Origin: a virus
Virus record (IMG/VR): IMGVR_UViG_3300022685_000009
Span: 1 to 55,720 of that record
Length of the DNA stretch: 55,720 bases
Strand: one strand, 5' to 3'
Translations under genes and position numbers: made by a program
Shown here: positions 25,289 to 33,728 of the stretch, piece by piece
How the letters are laid out: every line of letters begins with the position of its first letter
Numbering within the stretch: the stretch's first letter is position 1
The notes under the pieces: generated by a model
Told to the model about the DNA's origin: nothing
Databases searched by the model: none
What the model saw: only the letters and a program-made list of their open reading frames with translations

Positions 25289-28200
25289 TTCGCCGGTATC
25301 GGCGGGAACACGATGAGCACCCCCTTGTGGGGTGCTCCGTACTCAGCCTCCGACGCCTTCAGAAACACGTTCTTTGGTGGCTCGGACATGAAGCTTGGCC
25401 GGGCGTGGTTCACACCGTAGACCTTGGCTCCTGTCCGCAGCAGCGCCCGATACAGCTCCTCCCAATTTTCCGCTGCCAGCGCCGAATCTTTCTCGACCAG
25501 CGTCCGCAGGGTGCGGATCGGAATCTCCACGGCGCGTTCAATCTGCTTGAGCTTGCCCTTCTCTGACACCTCGGTGGCAAGGACGCGCCAGTTTGGCGAG
25601 TTGATGACAGGGTTGCTGATGTTAGCGAACATGCCGCTCTTCCCCTGCCCCCATTTCCTCTGCCGTGATCGCATCACGGCACGGGTCTCGTCCGCCCAGT
25701 GCGGCCACTTGCCGTCGTCGGTGCTGGCCGTGAACTCGGAGAGGTTGATGTTCACCTTGCCCATCTGGTCGTCGGTCAGCAAATCCCACAGCGCCTCCAT
25801 GTCGGAGTCCTGCGTCTGGTCTGTCATCGCATGCTGCTGGGTCGCCAGTGTGACCCCGGCCTGACCAATGTTCTGCGGGTTCCAGTCCACGAGGTTGAGC
25901 GCCCGGCAAATCTCGGCGGTGCTCATCACGGCTGCGAGGTAGCGCACCCAAAATCGGTACTGCCCTTTCGCTTGCTCACCCAGCTTCCCGGCCAGCCCTT
26001 GGCGGAATAGCTTCTGGTATTCGGTCAGTCGCCGCTTCACTGCCGCCCGGTTGGTAACCACGTACTGGGCGAACTGTTCCAGAGCGTGGCCGTTGTTCTC
26101 GATCAGCAGGTCAGCGGCGCGTTCCCACCGCTCCATGCTTACGCCTTCCACGATCGTGTACTCAGCGGGAATCTCAAGCTGCCGGGACTGGGCCGCCTCC
26201 AGTTGCAGACTGTCACCTTTCCCCTTGCCGCCGAAGGCAGCTGAAGTCGAGTAGTTCGATGTCAGCAGGAGGGACGAGTTCAGCGTCACGTTCTCTGACG
26301 GCGCCCAGCCTCCGTCAGCAGCTTGTTCCAGCCGGATGCGAGGCTTCCCTGACGTTACGGTGGTTAGGAGCGCGGAAACGGTCTCACGGCTCATGTTCAC
26401 CATGTCATCCACGGGTAGGAGAAAGACGCTGGACTGCTTAAGCATGTCCATCAGGGAGTTGATCGTGCTGTCACCCTGCACCACGCCCTCGTCGGGGTCG
26501 CCGACGAAACTGTTCATGGCCTTGATGAGCGTGGTCTTGCCCTTGCCCGCCTCACCGGTGAGCGCCAGCAGAATCCCGCCGCGCATGCTTGGCATCAGGG
26601 GGAACAGCATGTTGGCCAGCCCGCTCAGCAGGAGCAGGTGCGCGTACGGGTTATCGCCGTCGTACACGCTGATGGCTTGCTTCCACAGGCCCAGCTTGCC
26701 CTTGGGCCGACCGGCGCAGAACTTCTCAATCTGCTTCTGTTTCTGGCGCACGTGCTCGTGGTAGGTGTACCCCTTCACTGTCGATCCGTCGGGAAGGTAG
26801 CGTCTCGCTCCCAGCGTGAGGGCACCGAACGGAGTCCAGCCCTTGGTGTTGAAGTACGGTACCGGGCGGGTCGCGCACAGCCGGGCGATGCGTGACAGGT
26901 AGTTGCGGATGGCCGTGCTCTCTCGCGCCGTGTCGGCACGGAACGCCACGCCCACCTTGCGCAGCGGCTCGGTCGCCCGATCCAGTTGGTGCGAGGTCAG
27001 CCGGTCGAACGGCACGGCGATCTCGCAAGACTTGTTCCACGTCTCCACCTTCATGTGGATCATCACGTTGACCCGAACCTCGGTGCCGTCCTCGTACGTG
27101 TCGATCTGTTCAGAGGCGCCGATCAGGTGCAGGTGCCCGAAGATCAGACCCTCTTGTTGGTAGCCCTCTTCCCGGCCCTTGAACACGGGGATGGTGGTCA
27201 CCCGCTCCCTGCTTTCGTTGGTGTACCTGTGGTGGAAGTCAGGCGGGTGGGGCAGGAATCCTTTGTCATCCCGCTTACCCTTCAGCGCGTCCTGCACAAC
27301 GGCCCGTTCTCGCTTCTTGGTGACCTCAGCCTTCTTCTCTCGGGCCGGTATCTGGCTGGGTGTCCAGACCTTGTCACGCCACGGGCAGTGGAAGCAGTGC
27401 TTGGCGCCGCAGGTCTCGCGGAACTCGTCGCAGGACACGGTCGCCGCGTCGAAATTCTTGCGGATGTGGTTCATCTTGAACCGCACCTCGCTGGGTCGGT
27501 ACGACGGGTGACCGCTGCTGAACTTCTGCGCTGCCTTGTCGGCGTCCTTGCAGGTATTCAGCACCCTCAGCATCAGCATCCACTCAGGCTCGGGCACGTC
27601 GCCGAACTTGCTGGAGATGCGCCGCATCTGCCCGCACCCGCTGATGATGGGTCTTAGCGGCAAGTCTTTGAACTCGCTCTTCTTATCGAATCCCCCGGCC
27701 AGACTCTTGGCAGCGCCGGCAGCGTGAACCGGCGGCGCACTGCCGCTGATCAGGGGGCCGTCGAGGACGGCGTTGTCCTTTACCCACACGTTGCGAGTCT
27801 TGGCCTCCGCTGCCAACCCGGTGCGGAGGTCATCAAACGACACGGGTTTGCCGGCGCCCTTAACGGAGCAGTACTGTCGGCTCTCGTGCTTCGCGTTCCA
27901 TGTCTGAGGCAGCCGCATCACTCGTGCGGCGTCCTTCGTTGGTTTCGGGTCGGCAAGGAGCCGGGGGTCTACAGCCTCGGCCACCTTGGAAAACGTGTTT
28001 GCCACCGGCTGCCACTCGTTGACCGTGACGGGTCTGTCGAACACAAAGTAGGCATGGATGCCGTGGCCGGAGTCAATGATCCACGGTTTGGGTAGGCAGC
28101 GGACTTCCTTGTATAGCTTCAGGACGCCAAGCACGGCGTCCCTTTTGTTGGTGTAGTGAGGCCGGTCGCCCTTCAGGTCTACGTCGAGCAGCACGCACTG

Positions 28201-28458
28201 GATGCGGCTGACGTTCTTGCGCTCGCGTTTGCGGCTGGTGTACGACGCCACCCCCGTGTATACGTCCGTGTCCTTGTGCTTGTTTAGCTCGGCAAGGTGC
28301 TCGGCCAGTACGCCGTTCGCTGCCTGTTGGGGGGTAAAGAACTTCTGCGTCCACGGAGCTTTCACTCGGCCTTTGGCCGGAACGTTGCGAACGTGGGCTA
28401 TGCACAAAAGTTCATCGTCGGGTACAATCGCTTGCAGGAACTGAGCTACATCGCTCAT
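25285..28458 (-). CDS. Primase-helicase (AEP-like primase plus SF3/AAA-type helicase)
   Basis: This 1057-residue replication enzyme combines RNA/DNA primer synthesis with duplex unwinding. The N-terminal part shows a primase-polymerase pattern: LLDVDLKGD (Asp92-x-Asp94) and DSGHGIHAYF (residues 129-138), as in RepB/PrimPol-type enzymes. Around residues 340-365 a Cys-rich stretch (CDEF, CGAKHCFHCPW) may bind zinc. The C-terminal half has Walker A (TGEAGKGKTT, about residues 629-638) and a Walker B-like region (FLLPVDDMVNM, about 676-686). The distance between domains and the single-gene arrangement are typical of phage primase-helicases. It is the last gene of the leftward block and its 3' end meets the rightward block. 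Confidence 0.85.
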   Translation of the reverse strand: MSDVAQFLQAIVPDDELLCIAHVRNVPAKGRVKAPWTQKFFTPQQAANGVLAEHLAELNKHKDTDVYTGVASYTSRKRERKNVSRIQCVLLDVDLKGDRPHYTNKRDAVLGVLKLYKEVRCLPKPWIIDSGHGIHAYFVFDRPVTVNEWQPVANTFSKVAEAVDPRLLADPKPTKDAARVMRLPQTWNAKHESRQYCSVKGAGKPVSFDDLRTGLAAEAKTRNVWVKDNAVLDGPLISGSAPPVHAAGAAKSLAGGFDKKSEFKDLPLRPIISGCGQMRRISSKFGDVPEPEWMLMLRVLNTCKDADKAAQKFSSGHPSYRPSEVRFKMNHIRKNFDAATVSCDEFRETCGAKHCFHCPWRDKVWTPSQIPAREKKAEVTKKRERAVVQDALKGKRDDKGFLPHPPDFHHRYTNESRERVTTIPVFKGREEGYQQEGLIFGHLHLIGASEQIDTYEDGTEVRVNVMIHMKVETWNKSCEIAVPFDRLTSHQLDRATEPLRKVGVAFRADTARESTAIRNYLSRIARLCATRPVPYFNTKGWTPFGALTLGARRYLPDGSTVKGYTYHEHVRQKQKQIEKFCAGRPKGKLGLWKQAISVYDGDNPYAHLLLLSGLANMLFPLMPSMRGGILLALTGEAGKGKTTLIKAMNSFVGDPDEGVVQGDSTINSLMDMLKQSSVFLLPVDDMVNMSRETVSALLTTVTSGKPRIRLEQAADGGWAPSENVTLNSSLLLTSNYSTSAAFGGKGKGDSLQLEAAQSRQLEIPAEYTIVEGVSMERWERAADLLIENNGHALEQFAQYVVTNRAAVKRRLTEYQKLFRQGLAGKLGEQAKGQYRFWVRYLAAVMSTAEICRALNLVDWNPQNIGQAGVTLATQQHAMTDQTQDSDMEALWDLLTDDQMGKVNINLSEFTASTDDGKWPHWADETRAVMRSRQRKWGQGKSGMFANISNPVINSPNWRVLATEVSEKGKLKQIERAVEIPIRTLRTLVEKDSALAAENWEELYRALLRTGAKVYGVNHARPSFMSEPPKNVFLKASEAEYGAPHKGVLIVFPPIPAN

Positions 28459-28501
28459 TTTCTCATGTCTCCTTCCTCTCCGGTTGGGCCATGTCTCGGA
28501 A

Positions 28502-28539
28502 GAACGGCGCCGCCTAGTCAGCGGCGCCGTTCGCTTTTT
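28502..28539 (+). terminator. Intrinsic terminator oriented rightward
   Basis: A 12-bp perfect stem (GAACGGCGCCGC with GCGGCGCCGTTC, 7-base loop) is followed by GCTTTTT on the plus strand. It lies between the leftward SSB-like and primase genes, so on the plus strand it would stop transcripts that run through the convergent point from the late operon. In the leftward message it would be a strong hairpin without a U-run. Confidence 0.8.
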
Positions 28540-28544
28540 ATGGC

Positions 28545-29579
28545 TCAGTCGAAGTCGAACTCGGCCAAGGCGTTCTCCAGATCGTCGTCGAATTCAGCGG
28601 CGTCATCGGCGTCATCGGCGTCATCGTCGTCCGCATCTTCGTCTTCAGGCTCAGGCTTCTTGGCGGCCTTCTTCTTGGTCGCCTTCTTCTTGGTCGCCTT
28701 CTTCTTGGTCGCCTTCGCCTTCGGCTTCGGAGCTTCCTCCTCTTCCTGCTCTGCTTCGGCCTCCGGCTCGTCCTCTTCTTCCTCGTCCTTCGGGTCAGGC
28801 TTGGACAGGAGCTTGTCGCGGAAACCGTCGTTGGCAGGGGCTTCTTCCTCGGCGCCGGCGGTCGTGACATCGTCGGTGCTGACCAGCGTCTCCAGCTCCC
28901 CGCTCTCCAGCAGAGGCATCACGTGCTCCTCGTGGAACTCGGCGGAGGTGTAGTCCGTGGCGCGGAACAGCACCTTCGGTACCGACTCGTTGACATCAAA
29001 CTCCAACGTTGTCACCACGGCGTAAGGCATGACTTTGTTCTGGTCGAGACGTTGGGCATAGTCTCGTAGGGAGAACAGCCCCTTGTCGGGGTAGCTTTTG
29101 CCGAACATACTCATAGCCTTCATGTCGGCGACCAGCGGGCCCAGCTCAGGCTGATCCACTAGCAGCAGCACAGTGCGCTTGTAGAAAGAACAGGCTCGGG
29201 TCTTGCCGCCGGTGTCGGTAACGGCGCTGCCCTTCTCGTTCATGGGGCAGACGTTACACGCCTTGGACTGCGGCTCGGCGATGGACGCCAGCGGCGTCAC
29301 GCCGTCGGCGCTGGCGCACTCGGGCCGGGAGCTGCTCTCGGGATCGTAGGCCGTGCCGTAAAAAACACGGGACACGTGCGGGTTGGCTTCAAGGATCACC
29401 ACCTTCAGCTCGGTGCCGCCCAGTACCCGCTCGTCGCCGCCCATGTTGATACGGAAACGGCTGCCTTTGAACCCAAGGCGAGGTGCGCCCGACCCACCCA
29501 TGTCGGACGCGAGGTTGGATTTGCCCGTGGCTTGGGCGTGGGCCGGGAGGTTCCCGTTGCTCTTAATCAGATCATTCAT
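28545..29579 (-). CDS. Single-stranded DNA-binding protein candidate with H1-like and acidic tail
   Basis: This 344-residue protein has an N-terminal globular region of about 240 residues with four Cys (88, 108, 111, 130; CNVCP, ACSFYK) that may bind zinc. A Glu-rich linker follows, then a Lys/Ala repeat (about 285-308, KKATKKKATKKKA) and a C-terminal acidic tail ending AEFDFD. An acidic tail ending in an aromatic residue is typical of SSBs such as T7 gp2.5, used to recruit partner proteins. The gene lies between the primase-helicase and a helicase gene. The SSB call is from architecture and context; a histone-like DNA-compacting role is an alternative. Confidence 0.65.
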   Translation of the reverse strand: MNDLIKSNGNLPAHAQATGKSNLASDMGGSGAPRLGFKGSRFRINMGGDERVLGGTELKVVILEANPHVSRVFYGTAYDPESSSRPECASADGVTPLASIAEPQSKACNVCPMNEKGSAVTDTGGKTRACSFYKRTVLLLVDQPELGPLVADMKAMSMFGKSYPDKGLFSLRDYAQRLDQNKVMPYAVVTTLEFDVNESVPKVLFRATDYTSAEFHEEHVMPLLESGELETLVSTDDVTTAGAEEEAPANDGFRDKLLSKPDPKDEEEEDEPEAEAEQEEEEAPKPKAKATKKKATKKKATKKKAAKKPEPEDEDADDDDADDADDAAEFDDDLENALAEFDFD

Positions 29580-29593
29580 AGTCTACTACTCTC

Positions 29594-29998
29594 TTAGTCT
29601 CGGCGTACGTTAACAACTCGTTCCGTGTTCATGTCCACGCCCGGTGGCAGCTCGCCTTCCGTATCGTAGAACTCCTGCACGGCTCTACTTCCGACCCGCT
29701 TTTGCAGCAGGTCGATGTTCTGCGTTTCGAAGATGTGCTTCCAGAGGGCATCCCAGTCGGTGGCTCTCACGGTCACCTTCTTGGCGAGGTAGGCTTGACC
29801 TACACCCGCAACCTTCAGCGAGTCTGACCCCGCCTTGTTTAGCATCTTCAACAGCTCGCCTTCGACGAGGCCCATTTTCTTCCTTAGCGCCCCGTCGGCC
29901 TCGTCAAACTCGCGCTTGATCTGGCTACGTTTGTCACGCATACGAACGTATGCGGTGAGCAGACGTTCAAGGTTACTGCTTTCCTTCCGTTCTGTCAT
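29594..29998 (-). CDS. Small coiled-coil protein in replication cassette
   Basis: This 134-residue protein is mainly one charged helix in its first half (ERLLTAYVRMRDKRSQIKREFDEADGALRKK) and a mixed second half. The ATG at 29998 overlaps the stop of the helicase gene (ATGA) and has a GGAGCAAG site; an earlier in-frame ATG at 30085 lies inside the helicase gene and is rejected. No domain is recognised. Its tight coupling to the SNF2-type helicase upstream and SSB-like gene downstream suggests a replication accessory role. Confidence 0.75.
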   Translation of the reverse strand: MTERKESSNLERLLTAYVRMRDKRSQIKREFDEADGALRKKMGLVEGELLKMLNKAGSDSLKVAGVGQAYLAKKVTVRATDWDALWKHIFETQNIDLLQKRVGSRAVQEFYDTEGELPPGVDMNTERVVNVRRD

Positions 29999-31608
29999 TT
30001 GCTTGCTCCGATGGTTTCTTCGTACAGTTTCAAAATGCCCGCTTGTTGCGCCTCTCGGTCGCGCAGTCGGCGGTACGCTTTCCACTCCAATGGCGCCGCC
30101 CCAATGTGGACGATCGTCATCTTGTGCTGCTGCCCCGGTCGCGCCATGCGCTCGTTGGCTTGCAGGTATTGCTCGGTTGAAAAGATCGGGTTGAACCAGA
30201 CAATGGTGTCAGCCACCGTGAGGTTTAGCCCGTGACTCGCTGTCTTCGGGTGGGCAATGAGCACCTTCGGGTGCGGCTTGTCCATGTAGGCGGTGAGCAC
30301 GGAGTCACGCGCCTTCCCTGTCACGCCGCCGTGAATGACGGCGTTGGTTATCCCCTCCTTGGTGAGGAACTCCTGCACCCGGTTCAGGGCGTGGCGGAAC
30401 GAGGCAAACACGATCACCTTGCGGTCGCTGCCCTCAATCGCCTCCTTCAGCACGGCCAGCCGGTTGGGCATCGAGACCTTCGCATGCTTGCCGAACTCGC
30501 CGTACACGGCGCCGCTACAAATCTGAAGCAGTTTGCTCATCTTCACGGCGGCGTTTATCGCCGTCACTTCCACCCCGTGGCCAGCCTCGTCCACTGCCTC
30601 GGCTCTGAGCATCTTCTCCATGTCCACGTACGCCCGGCTCTGGTCGCCGCTGAGCGACGCCTCCCGGTCAACATACGTCACGGGTGGGAGCGACACGCAG
30701 TCGTCCTTCTTGAACCGCACGGCGGGCTGTAGGCGGGCGCGTACCACGCTCTGCGCGTTGGTCCTCGGCGCCCATTTGAACTGGGTAACCTTCTTCTCGA
30801 CGCTGTCACGGAACCGAACGAACGACAGGGGCATGCCCTGCGGGTTGGTCTCGGCGTTGAACGGGTTGACCAGTCGGCCCAGCGTCCAGCAGTCGGACGG
30901 TGTGTTGGGCGTGGGCGTACCTGTCATCAGCCACAGGCGTGGGCGGGTCTTGTTGACCATGTCTCGCAGGGTCTTGAACCTACGGGACTTCGGGGCTTTG
31001 ACCGCTGTCGCCTCGTCGTAAATGATCAGGTCGATGTCGCCCCTCGCTATCAGCTCGTCGGCAACGATGTGCAGTCCGTCGTGGTTGATCAGGAAGAAGT
31101 CCGGCATCTCCTCGGACGCCATCTCCTTCCGCTTGTTGCGAGCACCGTGCAGCACGGAGCAGGTGCGGGCGGGCGTGACGTTGAACATCTCCCGCTCCCA
31201 CGTCACACGGATCGTAGATAGGGGGCAGACGATCAACGCCCGCTGCACGAGCTTCTCCCGCATCAGCCAGTCCGCAGCCCACAGCGCTGCTGCTGTCTTG
31301 CCGGTGCCCATGTCGTTCAGGCACAAGCTACGGGTGTGTTGGGTGAAAAACTCAGCGGTCACCAGTTGGTGATCAAACGGTTCGAACTTGCCCGGCCAGT
31401 TGTACCGGGTCTCGATACTGCTCGGCACCGCAAGGCCCATCTTGCGGGCAGCGGCGACGGTGTCACTACGATGCGGCGCCGCCAGCATCAGACGGCCTTT
31501 CTTCTCCACCACCTTGCTTGGCTTCACGGTGGTGAGGAACCGCTCCGTGTCCTCCACGTTGGGAAAGAGCATGACCGGTCTCTCCGGATGCAGCAGAACG
31601 TCACTCAT
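29995..31608 (-). CDS. SNF2/DEAD-type helicase
   Basis: This 537-residue superfamily 2 ATPase has motif I DMGTGKT (residues 99-105), motif II DEAT (198-201), motif III-like LMTGTPTPNT, a second RecA-like domain with KVIVFASFRHALN, and motif VI ANERMARPGQ near the C-terminus. The order and spacing match Snf2-like phage helicases. The ATG at 31608 follows GGGAGG and overlaps the preceding stop; an in-frame ATG at 31698 lies in the upstream gene. It sits in the recombination and replication cassette next to two nucleases. DNA translocation or fork remodelling is likely. Confidence 0.92.
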   Translation of the reverse strand: MSDVLLHPERPVMLFPNVEDTERFLTTVKPSKVVEKKGRLMLAAPHRSDTVAAARKMGLAVPSSIETRYNWPGKFEPFDHQLVTAEFFTQHTRSLCLNDMGTGKTAAALWAADWLMREKLVQRALIVCPLSTIRVTWEREMFNVTPARTCSVLHGARNKRKEMASEEMPDFFLINHDGLHIVADELIARGDIDLIIYDEATAVKAPKSRRFKTLRDMVNKTRPRLWLMTGTPTPNTPSDCWTLGRLVNPFNAETNPQGMPLSFVRFRDSVEKKVTQFKWAPRTNAQSVVRARLQPAVRFKKDDCVSLPPVTYVDREASLSGDQSRAYVDMEKMLRAEAVDEAGHGVEVTAINAAVKMSKLLQICSGAVYGEFGKHAKVSMPNRLAVLKEAIEGSDRKVIVFASFRHALNRVQEFLTKEGITNAVIHGGVTGKARDSVLTAYMDKPHPKVLIAHPKTASHGLNLTVADTIVWFNPIFSTEQYLQANERMARPGQQHKMTIVHIGAAPLEWKAYRRLRDREAQQAGILKLYEETIGASK

Positions 31609-32008
31609 CGTCGGCCTCCCGAATTGCGGCTTGCTTAGCCTCCCAACTTTCTCTGTGAAGGACGGAGCTACCATTGTGGAACTCATACTCGGAGTCAATC
31701 TCCCAAGCCCGTTCGTGCCACCAGTCTTGTTCGGCCTCCAGCCGCTCGGCCTTGGCTTGTAGCTTATTAACGCCGCGCTGCGCCATCACTTTCGCTTCGC
31801 GTTCATCTTTGCGAAGCTGGTTGATGCGTCGGGATTCGGCCTCCAGACGTTTGACCTTGGCTTGTAGCTGCTTGGCCTTCTCCCGAGCTTCCTGCATTTC
31901 ATCATGGAACCAAACAGTGTCGTTTGTTGGCGGGTGGCTAAGCTCTCCCCATCTATAAAGCACAGGGCTGCCGTCGACTCTTTCGATTGTCCATTTATCT
32001 TCACTCAT
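31601..32008 (-). CDS. Coiled-coil protein of unknown function
   Basis: This 135-residue protein has a short N-terminal beta segment (WTIERVDGSPVLYRWG) and then a long coiled coil (residues about 35-95, REKAKQLQAKVKRLEAESRR). The C-terminus has several Trp (EQDWWHERAWEID). The ATG at 32008 has GGAGG upstream and overlaps the nuclease gene; it ends in the helicase gene start. No known family. A structural or partner-binding role in the cassette is only inferred. Confidence 0.7.
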   Translation of the reverse strand: MSEDKWTIERVDGSPVLYRWGELSHPPTNDTVWFHDEMQEAREKAKQLQAKVKRLEAESRRINQLRKDEREAKVMAQRGVNKLQAKAERLEAEQDWWHERAWEIDSEYEFHNGSSVLHRESWEAKQAAIREADDE

Positions 32009-32441
32009 CGTCGACCTCCTTGGCGATCTCTTCCTTCGCCCTGCGCACCACATCCTCGGCCTCTTCCTGCGTCAAAGACTGCATGACCTTGCGCCGTTCG
32101 AAACCCCGCTCGATCTCGCCAAGAAAGAAGTCGAAGCCTTCAATAGACTTCGGCTCAGGGTACAGCGGAGCGATAGCGAGGCCGCCCGCCTTTGTCACCT
32201 TGTCGGCGAACAGGTCTTGCAGCGCCGTGAGTTTGTTGCCCAGCATCTTTAACTCAGCGCTCAGGTACAGTCCGTAATGGCACAGGATCAGGTCATGCAC
32301 ACCGTTAGTCCCCCGTCCCGTGTTGGTAATATTCGATACCAACGTGTTGGGGTAGTGCTTCTTCACCTGCTTCTGAACCCACCGGCTGAACGCAGCCTCG
32401 TTGGCAAACGTTTGCCCTTCTTTAAGTACGATCTTGCTCAT
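32001..32441 (-). CDS. VRR-NUC-like nuclease (PD-(D/E)XK fold)
   Basis: This 146-residue protein has the pattern of VRR-NUC and related phage nucleases. GVHDLILCHYG (Asp50) and SAELKMLGNKLTALQ (Glu63-x-Lys65, Gln75) supply the metal-binding triad and the downstream Gln. An N-terminal KIVLKEG and conserved helix WVQKQVKKHY precede it. Proteins of this kind cut branched or flap DNA such as Holliday junctions. It is embedded between the Cas4-like nuclease and the helicase. The active residues look complete. Confidence 0.85.
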   Translation of the reverse strand: MSKIVLKEGQTFANEAAFSRWVQKQVKKHYPNTLVSNITNTGRGTNGVHDLILCHYGLYLSAELKMLGNKLTALQDLFADKVTKAGGLAIAPLYPEPKSIEGFDFFLGEIERGFERRKVMQSLTQEEAEDVVRRAKEEIAKEVDDE

Positions 32442-32698
32442 CGGCCACCTCCTTGCAGATCAAGCTCTAGTTGTTCCGGTGCCGACTCGTCGGCAGGGGG
32501 CGGAGGTAGCGGTTCGCCGTTGCTCGTGTCGATACTAAAGCTCGTCACTTTCAGCTCTTCCATCCTGATCTTCGCGGTACCAAACATAAGCGTCTGATCG
32601 TGGTTCCACACCTCGTAGACGTACTCGCCACCCCGGTTCACGAAGCGGAAGTCCAGCTTCAGGTCGAGCACATGGTCGTTCGATATTCCTCGTCTCAT
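32438..32698 (-). CDS. Small protein ending in a clamp-binding-like motif
   Basis: This 86-residue protein is mainly beta-like (DLKLDFRFVNRGGEYVYEVW) with a Pro/Glu-rich tail ending APEQLELDLQGG. QLELDL fits the hexapeptide form of sliding-clamp-binding motifs (as in QLVLGL of Pol IV). The ATG at 32698 overlaps the preceding TGA, with GGAGA upstream; an ATG 45 bases earlier lies within the upstream gene. No domain is recognised. It may link the clamp to the nearby nucleases; this is inference. Confidence 0.7.
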   Translation of the reverse strand: MRRGISNDHVLDLKLDFRFVNRGGEYVYEVWNHDQTLMFGTAKIRMEELKVTSFSIDTSNGEPLPPPPADESAPEQLELDLQGGGR

Positions 32699-33381
32699 CG
32701 TTGTCTCCAATGTTTGCAGTCCCTCACCGGGCACCACCCACACAGACCGCTAGGTCGTGCGGGCCAGTCCCCGATGTTGACGGCGTCGGTCAAGTCCCGA
32801 ACCACGGGCAGAATCTGACGCCAGATGTGTTTCTCACGATCTCGTGAGAATGTGACAGAGCTTATGTCGCACCCCTCTTTAAGCCACACGAACCCAGACT
32901 TCACGGTCTTGATCGTGGGGTAGTGCCGGAAGACGAAGGCGGCTTGTATCGCAAGCTGCCGGTCGTCGTCCTTCTTCTTGCCTGTCTTCCAGTCCCAAGC
33001 GACAGCGTTCCCTGTCTCCTCGTTGATGATGAGCAGGTCGAGGATGCAGCGGCCCCATGTCTGTGCGCCAAACCAATTGCACGGCTTAAGCTTCTGATCC
33101 ACGGCCAGCTGCTGTTCGCAGAGAATGTCGCCGGCCATCCGGTCGGCCACCTTGCTGGCCATGACGGCTGCCTTCTCGTACTGCGTCATGTTTGACGGCA
33201 GCTCGGCGCCGACGCCCAGCCTACGCTCCAGCGCTTTGTGCACTTGCTTGCCCCAGCGCATGGCCTCGCTCTCTTCGAACGGCACGTCCTTCGCCACGTT
33301 CAGGTGGAAGAACTTCTTCGGGCACTGAAGGAACGTAGTGTTACGGCTGTGGCTCCATGCAATTACAGGTTGGTTACTCAC
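32695..33381 (-). CDS. Cas4/RecB-like Fe-S exonuclease
   Basis: This 228-residue protein is a PD-(D/E)XK nuclease with the layout of Cas4 and phage RecB-type exonucleases. Visible are Cys20 (FLQCPKKF), His48 (GKQVHK), Asp115 (RCILDLLI), Asp130-x-Lys132 (WDWKTG), then QLAIQAAF, and a C-terminal cluster Cys214, Cys217 and Cys222 (CGWCPVRDC), which with Cys20 would ligate a 4Fe-4S cluster. All key residues are present. It likely resects DNA ends for recombination or recycles DNA. No CRISPR array or cas1/cas2 is in the window, so it is not a CRISPR gene. Confidence 0.92.
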   Translation of the reverse strand: MSNQPVIAWSHSRNTTFLQCPKKFFHLNVAKDVPFEESEAMRWGKQVHKALERRLGVGAELPSNMTQYEKAAVMASKVADRMAGDILCEQQLAVDQKLKPCNWFGAQTWGRCILDLLIINEETGNAVAWDWKTGKKKDDDRQLAIQAAFVFRHYPTIKTVKSGFVWLKEGCDISSVTFSRDREKHIWRQILPVVRDLTDAVNIGDWPARPSGLCGWCPVRDCKHWRQR

Positions 33382-33728
33382 TCTTCATCTCCAAAGTCAG
33401 GGCGGCTCGGCTGGGTAGGGACAAAGATGATGTCCTTGTCCCGCACGTGCCGGTCGCCCTCGATTGTCAACATGTGGCGAACGACCACCTCGCTTTCCAA
33501 CTCGATGCGAGCGATCAGGTTGCGATCTCGTAGTCGTTTCAGCACCTGATACATGTAGTCCCGACTCGTTACCTTGCCGGTCACGCGATACAGGTAGACC
33601 AGAAGCTCGTCGATCGTGGCTGGGCCACGCTCGTTCATGTATGCCATCGTCAGGTCGTGCGTGTTGTGCTCCGTTCGACCCACCAGTTGTTCCGCCAGCT
33701 CGGGCGGTAAATCATTTGCAGTCGGCAT
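33378..33728 (-). CDS. Winged-helix-like small protein
   Basis: This 116-residue protein has a helix-helix-helix-strand pattern at residues 20-85 (DLTMAYMNERGPATIDELLVYLYRV, SRDYMYQVLKRLRDRNLIARIE), which resembles a winged helix-turn-helix as in transcription or replication accessory proteins. The ATG at 33728 follows AGGAGAG and overlaps the polymerase gene end; an earlier in-frame ATG lies well within that gene. It could bind DNA or partner with the polymerase or nuclease beside it. The function is not established. Confidence 0.7.
   Translation of the reverse strand: MPTANDLPPELAEQLVGRTEHNTHDLTMAYMNERGPATIDELLVYLYRVTGKVTSRDYMYQVLKRLRDRNLIARIELESEVVVRHMLTIEGDRHVRDKDIIFVPTQPSRPDFGDEE

Noticed and set aside
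33236-33381. Cas4-like protein as part of a CRISPR system
   Set aside because: No repeat array, Cas1 or Cas2 was found; stand-alone Cas4-like nucleases are common in phages.
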